From contig MU859197.1 of the NCBI GenBank assembly GCA_033297205.1, positions 33,339-97,338 of the forward strand: DNA of 64,000 nucleotides. Reading direction: 5' to 3'. This DNA is from Pseudoneurospora amorphoporcata. Lineage: Eukaryota; Ascomycota; Sordariomycetes; Sordariales; Sordariaceae. Positions 56,027 to 64,000 of this stretch are shown here, one piece after another. The position numbers were made by a program, and so were the translations under genes. Position 1 is the stretch's first letter. Each line of letters starts with the position of its first letter. The notes below the pieces were generated by a model. The model made no database searches and had not been told where the DNA came from. It saw only the letters and a list, made by a program, of their open reading frames with translations.

Positions 56027-57552
56027 TCATCCAGGCACAACCATAACCGTGCAAAGAACAGCCACAGCCGCCAAAATTCCCAGACATGGCCGGAAAGTCA
56101 TGGCTGAACTCGACCCCTTCGGATCAACACTCTCAATATACGTCCGATTCTGCACCCTCTCCAAAATCTCCCTTGTCAGCCCCCCGCCACTCGCTATCGT
56201 TCTCAACTCCTCGCCAAAGATCCTCAGAATGTTCGTGCTCCTGCCTCTCGGACAAAACACCACCTCCCACCCGCCTCCATTGGGAATAATGAATGTGCTG
56301 GTCTGGTCATCAAACGCATAGCTGTACGCGTCCGGGCAGACCGTTTTCGCGTTCTCACTGTACAAACTCGGGGTACAAACGTTCGGATCATCGTACTTGC
56401 CCGTGCAGCAATCCTCGGGGTTCCCCGTCGCCGCGCAGGCCGACAGGCACGGGTCGAAGACGGGGCGCTGGATCGAGTCGTCCGGGTACGGGTAGATGCC
56501 GTCTCCTGGTTTGGAGGGCGGGTATTCTTGCAGGTCCCAGGGACACCAGCCACCGACGGTGGGGTTAGTTTGGTCCGGTTCCCAGGGGATAGGGAAGGTC
56601 TTGTTGGTGTAGAAGAGCCCTGACCTAGAGGGCGGGTCGAGAAATCCGGCTGAGGCGATGCAGACGCAGTTGGTCAGGTTCGGAGGGATCCAGGTCGTGT
56701 TGGCTGCGGGGATGTAGATGATTCCGATGGGCAGGTTGTAGCCGTCGACAAGAGAGATGTCGTAGAAGGTCTGATCGGAGTTCATGCCACCGATTAGGTT
56801 GAATTCGGCGAGGGTTACGGGGACTTGGCCCTGTTGTAATACGGTTTTTGTGAGTAATACTCAGTAATGGTGGTAAAGAAGAAGTGGACTGAAAGGAAAC
56901 ATACCGTAAACTCGCAGTCAAGCCTGCCAAAGCAGTCTCCTGTCATGCACGCCGCGCCATTCCCATTCACGCCATTGAGGTTGCTTGGGCCCGTTCCCTC
57001 GTCGTTGAACGAGCAGTTGGTCCGCCCCCATACCCTGCCTTGCCAGTCAGGACCGACGAACAGTGGCCTCGTTCCCCCAGGAGCAAGCTCGAAGCCACCA
57101 ACTCCAGGCCCGATACCATTCTGCGTACCAATCCCGGGCCATATCGTATCAGGGCAGCTGTTGGTGATGACGATCGGTATAGGCGTTGGGTTTGGCGGGG
57201 TCGAGGTAGGATGTGAAGTGTCCTTGATTGTAGAGCTAGGGGGTATAGGTACAAAGGAAGCGGTTGATGTATGACTGACAGCGGGTGGAGGCTTCGAAGT
57301 GGGACTCACAACAGGAGCCTTCGAGACGAACGTTGTAGGGAGAAGAGTCGAGTTGGAGCTTTGGGCTGCCACGCCGGTGGTTTGCCCATGGAGGATAAGT
57401 AGAAAGCCCAGAGCTCCTCTCATGTAGGTCCCGAGACTGCCCCCATGGTGTTGTTTGTAGGTTTTGGACGAGTGGCCTTCGGTATTCGGTTTCGGTTTTC
57501 GCATACCATTCTGACCAGGCGCAATGATGGTGGATGACTTTTCGGTGACCAT
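56027..57552 (-). CDS. Thaumatin-like protein, probably GPI-anchored (483 aa)
   Basis: Thaumatin-like proteins are cysteine-rich beta proteins, often beta-glucan-binding, here probably in the cell wall or plasma membrane. Exons on the minus strand are 57552-56905 and 56830-56027 (1452 bases), joined at LDCEFT-GQVPVTLAEF in phase 0. Signature segments are NSCPDTIWPGIGTQ, FELAPGGTR, WQGRVWGRTNCSF, GACMTGDCFG-type, AEFNLIGGMNSDQTFYDIS and VDGYNLPIGI. Many Cys pairs follow (CLSACAATGNPEDCC). The C-terminal hydrophobic end (LGILAAVAVLCTVMVVPG) after a Ser-rich stretch fits a GPI signal. A hydrophobic segment (GALGFLLILHG) starts near residue 46: from the first ATG (57552, strong context ACCATGG) it would be an internal anchor, but from the ATG at 57423 it forms a classical signal peptide. 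A Ser/Thr/Pro stalk precedes the domain. Confidence 0.9.
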
Positions 57553-58644
57553 GATGGTGTCCGTCTTCTCGAGCGGTCACCAAGAGAAGATTGAATAGGA
57601 AACGAGGGTAAAGTAGGCAGGATAATACACTGCTCTGTCTGTGTGAGTATTTGCTAGTAAGGCGCCTTTGGTGATGAAGCAAAAAGGTACCCAAATTTTC
57701 CCTGGCAGAAGAAACCAAAAAACAAAAACCACACGGGATGAAAGAAGGGAGGCGTTAAAACGACCGACGAGACATGAAGGGAATACGGCTATTGCGTGGA
57801 CCTAGAGAATTGCTGTGAGGTGTACGATTCGTAGCGATCATGAATTTGGGTAGGTTGGAGATTGGCGACTAAAAAGAGAGACAAGGCGTTGGGGGCCTTC
57901 ATCAGGTTTCCAACTTGACTTCATGTCCAAGTTGACCAAATCTTGATACCCACCAACTTCTTCCAAGAAGCGAACTGAAGGCAAGAGCGACTTGAGCTGA
58001 GGAAGTTGTTAGGAAGTAGCGACTCATGATTCGCCATTGTTCTGTGTGGTGGCCACCCTCCTTCCTCACAAACGTCGAATTAGAAAGTTGAAGAGGAAGT
58101 CATTGCCAGGTTGATAAACACAATGACGCAGGGACGGTTAAAGGCTTGGACCCTTCATCGTGACCGGCCTGCGTCGCACGGACCTCATCCAGATTTCATA
58201 TTCCCCCAGAGTGCCACTCGCAAACCCCAGATTTTCCAAGTGGGTGGGACAGGCACAGGGACCGTTTTGTGGGGGTTTGACGATGTCCGGTTCCACTATT
58301 AGGGCATTTTCACGTGCTGATGTCTTGACTGTTGACCGGCGCAAGAGCTCTGCTTCGTCGATTGAGAAAATGAAGACATACACACTTTCTGAAGGAAGAA
58401 TTAGATAGTATCTGTTTCAGCCCGTATAGATTGCCCCTCTATTCACCCGTATTTCCCTGGGGCATCCAATCAGTCCCTATCTTTTTCTCAACAACTCTTC
58501 CTTGGTTGAAATGGTGGTCAACTCGCCTGCTGCTTTGACAATCCGCTGTCATGCTACGTTAAAAGGTATCATTCAAGATCCGACATGAAAAAGTTAAGAG
58601 AAAAAAAAAACAGTCACTCCATCTACCCAGATACGACTCCCCTT
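57553..58644. other. Spacer (thaumatin-like promoter / 3' end of Hsp70-like gene)
   Basis: Upstream of the thaumatin-like gene, 1.1 kb holds its promoter and the 3' UTR of the Hsp70-like gene. No further gene or RNA was recognised. Confidence 0.45.
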
Positions 58645-61075
58645 TTATCTGAACCTCGCGCGGCAGCGGCCCATGACCTCTCCTTGGCACACCAGCTCAG
58701 CGCTGAATTCGGAACCGTCCAAAGTGAGATAAATATCGAAATAGACACGGTAGAAGGTACCCTGTGGTGTGTCCATACGTTCGAAATCCTTCTCGAGGTT
58801 CTTGCGCGACAGATCCGATGTGAGCGTAACCACTTCCTTGATCCCTGTTTTGACAACGTCAGTATTCAGCCATAATCAAACAGTTCCACGGATAACTCAC
58901 TTGGATCCTTGGTATACTCCGGGCAGACATCATCATCGCAGGCATACAAGATATCTTCGTACATGAGAGTAGCACCAGGTGCCACCTGACGGAAGAAGGA
59001 TACCTTGACCGGCTCGCCAATCTTAACTTTTTGTCCCTTCTGAACAAAGATCTGTCGTGTGAACTTGCAGCGATCCTTGCCATCTAGCGAGGGAACACGG
59101 TATGCCTCAGGATGGTAACCCTCCTTGAAAGGTTGGAGGGTAGCCATGAGGTAGTGGCGACGAGCAACACGGTGAGTGATGACTCTTTCCGTAATACCAG
59201 CCGTGACGGCACCCTTGACAATAGCGGCAACCGAGTCCATGGGGCGGACAACCTTGGACTGGAATTGCGGCGGAACGTGGAGCTTGATCTGCTGGAAGAG
59301 GTATTCCGAAGCACCGAAACCACCAACAACGAGAATATTCTGCAGTGTGCGGTTCTGTGCCTGAATGGCAATGATCTGGTTCCTGACAAGCTCCAAGATG
59401 CGGTTTACTACCGGCTCGAAGCATTGCAGAATCTCCTCGTTTGTAAACGTCATGTAGCCTTCTTCGATGCCTGCTTCAGGAAATTCAGCTTCGATACCAA
59501 CATCGACAGCCCACTTCTGACCGTTATTCCGGAAGTCGGCCTTAATTCGGTTTTCGAAGTCCATGATGCACTTGGCATAGACGCGGCCGGCAGTCTTGGA
59601 TCCATCAGGAAGCTTCATCTTTCTGATCTTGGTCCGCAGAATGTTACTGAAGTTTCGGTTGAGAGCAGTCGAACCGCACGAATCACCAGAGCCAGCAGTG
59701 CATTCTGCCACAGTGAACGGATTCTCATCCTCGACTTCATATGCGATCAAATCCACCGTTCCACCACCGCAATCAACAATGAGAACCGCATCGTGTACCT
59801 TGAGGTTGAGGAGGCCTGTCTTGGAGCAGAAGAGCGCTGCGGCTTCGGGCTCACTGATAAGCGTTAGACGATTGTCGTTCTCATCCCGGAGAAAGCCTGC
59901 CTGAATGGCGGCAGCTCGGGTCGCGGCTTTTCCAGCGTCGTTCCAAATAGCAGGTACCGTAAGATAATAGCGGATGTTCCTCTCTTCACGGTTAAAGACT
60001 TCACCCAAAGTCTTCTGGAGCGCGGCGCGCATGGCCTGGCGGAGCTTGAAGAGATAGTCCGCCGCAACATCGATTTCCGACTTTCCAGGGGGAAGGGGTG
60101 GCAAGTTGATAGGATCGATATATGTGTTGCCAGACAACATGAGCTGGAGCTTGAACCACTCCACCTTTTGTACGCCAGGCTTTGGGTAACCAGTCGGTGC
60201 TAGGGCATCGGCGATATCGGGGCCCCATCCAACAACCTTCTGGTATTGATCATAGTAGAGAACAGTAGGAATCTAGGGAAGAGTATGTTAGTTTCATGGT
60301 CCATGCTGAAGGCACCATAACAATGGGAAGTCAGCGAACCTTTTGCTTTGTGTATGAGCCAGCGCCGGGCCACTCTGTGATAATGTCCTCCTTGGCCTCA
60401 TTGTTGGTAGCAAAAGCGAAAGCGACACCGGAGAAGGTGGTGCCCTATGATTACTAGGTTAGCTACCAGCACGAGAGGAGAGTAGTCTGGGTCCATAAGA
60501 CTTACAAAATCGATACCAACGATGAGCTGAGCCTTGCTACGGCTGTTGCCCTCCACCTCGGCAGCAGGATTCCCGCGATAGGGAGCAAGGGGACCAGTGG
60601 CCTGGGGCGGCGGAGGATATCCTTGAGCACCAGCATATCCCGGCGGGCCTCCCTGCAGAGGAGGAGGACCACCTCCCATGACCGGCGGCGGATAGCCGGA
60701 GACAGGGGGAGCCCCGGTGTTGATGGGCGGGGGACCGCCGACCATTTGCGACGGCGGCGTGCGGGTCGGGCCTTGGTTCGTCAAAGGGCTGGTCCGGCCA
60801 ACGGGACCGGGAGGGCCTGGAGGGTAGTTTGCGGAGTAACTGGGCGGCCGTGGTCCGGCACCTGGATGATTCATTTGAGGGAGACTCTGCTGGGACGAGT
60901 TGGACGCAACGGAGGGCGCAGGACCCGGGCGAGACTGGAAGAGCTGAGGTAATTGAGGGGCTGCTCCGGAGGGCGGGGTGGGCGACTGTTGCTGTTCACG
61001 ATTCGGCTGGATGCTGGCGGTCGATTTGCGTTTGCCAAAACCAAAGCCTTTCAGGCGAGAGTTCATAGAACTCAT
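58645..61075 (-). CDS. Hsp70-like ATPase with proline-rich N-terminus (748 aa)
   Basis: The protein has an actin/Hsp70-fold ATPase domain of the divergent HSPA12-like type found in many fungi; its client is unknown. Exons on the minus strand are 61075-60506, 60444-60340, 60272-58901 and 58844-58645 (2247 bases). The first 185 residues are low-complexity Pro/Gly/Gln (GYPPPVMGGGPPPLQGGPPG). The ATPase begins at about 186 with IVGIDFGTTFSGVAF, where the first intron falls exactly between DF and GTT. VDCGGGTVDLIAYE is the phosphate-2 loop and VVGGFGASEYL the adenosine motif. The canonical substrate-binding domain is not recognisable; instead about 120 beta-type residues follow (RQIFVQKGQKVKIGEPVKVSF...GTFYRVYFDIYLTLDGSEF). 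The second intron has the unusual donor GTTCGC. The start MSSMNSRLKGFGFGKRKS is basic. Confidence 0.92.
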
Positions 61076-63728
61076 AAGGGAGGACCGCCGAAGATATTAG
61101 GATTAGGAAGGAGAAAGGACACGAGGGAAGGAGAAGGACTGCAAGCAAGCAAAGCAAGCAAGCAGGCGACCGAAGGGTGGGATGGATGGATGGACGGCCG
61201 GGTTCTAGCTCGAAGAGGCGCAAGCAGCAAAGTGCAAAGAATGGACGGGGGGACGGGAACGAGGACCGCAAAGCTGAATGAATGGGCGACTGGAGAACTG
61301 GAGGGAGCGAGACTGACTGACTGCGAGAGGCAGAGGTAGAGGCGGGCGGGAGTGAGAAATTACCTAGGACACAAGAGGCAGGGTGTCAGGTTGCAGTGGC
61401 TTTGTGGAAGAGGGGCCTGCAACTGCGATGGCTTGTTGTTGTCTTGTCTCTGGCTGGGCCTGCCTGCGACTCCGTCTGGGCGAGTAATCCGTACTCTCGT
61501 GTTCGTGGCTTTGTACAATATATGATTTGGACGAACTCGGTGCAGATAGTATCCATGGAAGTGAGAGAGTCCTTTGCAACTAACAGGCACAAAGCTGGAG
61601 ATGGAGGCGATGATCAATTGATTCAATGTGAGTCCAGGTGTCAGGGGAGGTGCAAGTCACAAAGTCAAAGGATTCCATTCCTCCGTTGGGCTGCTGAGAT
61701 GGAAGGACTTCAAAACACAGTGACCTCCACTGGCAGCACGCGCGGGTGGGAGATGTGGCCGGGATCTCAATGCCTGGACGGGCAGCGCGGACAAGGACGA
61801 GCGGTGGTGGGCTGGGCGGCCAGTGGCAGTCTCCCAGGGCAGCGACCAGAGTGGACGGACAGGTGGGGTGTCGGATCCTTCCTCCAACAGCCTGCAGCTG
61901 TGAGGCGCTAGCAATGAACCAGGATGCTGGGTGGGAGTGTAAGGCTGAGCTCCGGCTACAACAATATCAAAATCCCGAGCTGTCAACCACCAGGTTTTGG
62001 TGTTGATTTTGTAGCGGGTTGTAAGTTGAGGGGTGGAAGCCACCGATGCCAACCAATGTCAACGGGTTCTCACACCCAACATCACGAACGGATGAACTCT
62101 AAGGGGTAGGAGATCGACAGCTAGATGTGCCATGAGATGGTGCTTGGTCAGTTGGTATTGACCTAGGTCCGTGTGTCCTACTCCAAGTCTGATTGGGAAG
62201 TTGAACAGCTAAAGCAGGCCGACTGGATGAAAGCTTGAACTCTCCGCCCTAGGATACTGCAATTTATGTTTTGTTGCCGTCCGTATTGTGAAAGCTCGAG
62301 TTGAAACAGCATCCAGTCGGAAATTCAATGCAGTTCGGGTATGTGATAATTGAATTACATGGGACGAACCGGTATCGTTGAACTTCTCACTGCCCCTGTG
62401 TACGTAGGTAGCTACCAATTTGATTTCCTCATACTTCCGTAGGTACGTGATAGCAGGGAAAGTCTGGGATTTCAAGTTGTTTGGTATATTACTACCAACC
62501 TTAGACATTGATCTCAAGTGGAAGAGAGAGAAAAACCATTTTTCATGGTATTCAGAGCTTGAAGCACGATTTAAAATCGTGTTTTTACTGCATCACCTTG
62601 AACCTCCTCCTCATGATCATTTTCCAACCCGGTATCTCCAAAGTGGGGTGGCTTGGAGCCGTTGGTGCGAGATGCTCACTGCCAAGACCGCGCCTAGTGG
62701 AGGATTGATAATGATAAGGTAACACATGGAACGCCACTTCCAATAAAGTCCATCATGATCTCTCTTGGGTTGCTCGTGAGGGAGCCTATCATTCCCCCAA
62801 TCTGTACTTTTTCATCAACTCATTTTCAAGGACCTTCACTTTGATACAACGCATATTTCTTGGATGGCCTTTAATCATTCACAACTGGATATCAAATCCC
62901 GATTCCTTCCACATGATAACTTTTTAGTTCAACTTCTCTCAACTCGCACGCCCTGAAGCGTGAATGGCGTCACTTGGCTGTGCCTGACCTAGACCCAAAC
63001 TGGTCAAGCCTGGGTAGGACTTTAGTCCTCGTAGGACTTTTTGCAGTCGAAGCGGCTCACAAAAGGTCACAAACAATTCATTCGCTGTGGGTGGTATCAA
63101 GCCAGACTGCGGTGGCTGTCTGCTTCCCCCAGTCTGGCCAATAGAAATCACGGATTACCCTCCACGACAGACTTCTCCTCGTCTGTCAAACTCCTGCCTG
63201 ATGCTCAGCCGCAACCCTTCCTGGTTGTAATGTAGCGGCGTGCCAGTTCAACGACATTGGTTGCTTGGTTGGTGGGAAGAGCAAAGGAACACATCAACAC
63301 CGTCTCGGCCGTTGGCTTCCAGCACGGTTGTGAACCTTACACCGTCGGGTTGGCCCGCAGGTGTCTGTCAGTTTACCCAAGATGCGGAAGCGCCACTCCC
63401 GCCATGTCGTGCGTAGGAAGCCAACGCGAGCAGACTCCAGATCTTGACACGGCCTGGCCACTTTGACTCTTCACGGTGGTGAGGCTCTGTCACGGTCCCC
63501 CGAAAACCCCCATTACTACCTACATCGGAGACGCTGCCGACTCCATGAGCTGCTCTGCCGCCGCAAAACTGCTCGACTACCCGTGCCACGCCGCCCACTT
63601 CCCTTAAGTGGGCGGCGTGGCACGCGTACCGCTCATGGTATCCACGTGTCTCCGGCCGGCGCCGGTCCCGGTCCCGCCCCATCTTAAACGTGCCTCATGA
63701 AGAGCCTCATTTTCTGAAGAAGTTCAAT
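61076..63728. other. Right-hand intergenic region
   Basis: The left 300 bases form the promoter and leader of the Hsp70-like gene, with GCAAGCAA and GATGGATG tandem words at about 61141-61195. From 61400 to 63500 short frames exist but none is supported. A perfect hairpin lies at 63582-63624. Confidence 0.45.
63582..63624. repeat. Perfect 19-bp inverted repeat, 5-base loop
   Basis: CGTGCCACGCCGCCCACTT (63582-63600), then CCCTT, then its exact reverse complement (63606-63624). The stem has 13 G/C pairs and no mismatch. It lies outside any supported gene. No T-run follows, so it is not a simple terminator. Confidence 0.9.
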
Positions 63729-63823
63729 ATGGACGTCGTACTCTACCCCAACATCTCCGCTGCGGCCGCTGCCTCGAGTCTCACGACTCTGAACCCGAAT
63801 ACGCCCTACCGAGGACCAGGTAC
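63729..63823 (+). CDS. Possible first exon of a gene running off the right edge
   Basis: From ATG 63729 the frame reads MDVVLYPNISAAAAASSLTTLNPNTPYRGP with mainly C/G third positions, similar to the coding bias of this genome. A GTACAA donor-like word follows CCAG near 63823. I do not recognise the protein and no second exon can be seen before the window ends; chance remains quite possible. Confidence 0.22.
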
Positions 63824-64000
63824 AATCTCGCATGGTAGCCTTGGACCTTGTCCGCTCAGAACATGTCGTCTTCATCATCCGCAAGTGCGGACCTCTTTGA
63901 TTTCGTAAAATAATCCGGCCACCGAGTGCGATGCTGGATCCCTAATCAAGCAATACACAGCCGGAAGTTGAAGCGTGCAAGATCCACATCTTTGTACTAC

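Overview
This window is nuclear DNA of a filamentous ascomycete, very probably Neurospora or a close Sordariales relative. The evidence is short introns (mostly 55-200 bases) with GTRNGY-type donors and CTRAC-like branch sites, the fused arginine gene arg-6 encoding an 871-residue mitochondrial precursor, a C6 zinc-cluster transcription factor, and C-ending codon choice. From memory, the order lipoyl synthase, synaptobrevin, arg-6 matches the arg-6 region of Neurospora linkage group I. A 10-N gap at 40778-40787 and a 69-A run show that this is draft assembly sequence. I support 19 protein genes and one spliceosomal RNA gene; splice junctions were placed by hand so that reading frame and family homology agree.

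Layout, left to right. 0.7-2.1 kb: aspartate-semialdehyde dehydrogenase (-), with a perfect CPC1/GCN4 site upstream. 2.3-2.8 kb: an inverted-repeat element with 34-base arms. 4.8-6.0 kb: a short-chain dehydrogenase (+). 8.6-10.4 kb: a Whi3-type RNA-binding protein (-) with a long GC-rich leader. 10.4-18.7 kb: the largest gene-poor stretch. 18.7-22.1 kb: a six-exon C6 transcription factor (-). 23.2-25.4 kb: a 732-residue protein of unknown function (-). 27.8-29.1 kb: ribosome-biogenesis factor IPI3 (+). 29.6-31.0 kb: a membrane protein (-), divergent from a mitochondrial inner-membrane protein at 31.8-33.5 kb (+). 33.9-34.8 kb: a diverged direct repeat. 35.0-36.5 kb: an Arb2-domain protein (-). 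37.3-37.5 kb: U2 snRNA (-). 38.0-38.5 kb: mitochondrial ribosomal protein uS14m (+). 39.1-40.4 kb: lipoyl synthase (-). 42.6-43.6 kb: synaptobrevin (+). 45.1-47.8 kb: arg-6 (+). 50.2-52.0 kb: signal peptide peptidase (-). 52.5-53.0 kb: MED31 (+). 53.2-53.7 kb: RPC11 (-). 54.6-55.3 kb: an ankyrin protein (+). 56.0-57.6 kb: a thaumatin-like wall protein (-). 58.6-61.1 kb: an Hsp70-like ATPase with a proline-rich N-terminus (-). 61.1-64 kb: mostly empty, with a perfect 19-bp hairpin.

There is no operon and no obvious biosynthetic cluster. Most genes are single-copy housekeeping functions: amino-acid synthesis, mitochondrial cofactor and translation, secretion, ribosome assembly, transcription by Pol II and Pol III, and splicing. 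The two amino-acid genes (ASADH and arg-6) both have full or partial CPC1-type elements upstream. I did not find a convincing new multi-gene system. The most worthwhile novel items are the unlabelled U2 snRNA gene, the 34-base inverted-repeat element, the perfect hairpin near the right end, the diverged direct repeat, and a set of introns with unusual GTTNGY donors.
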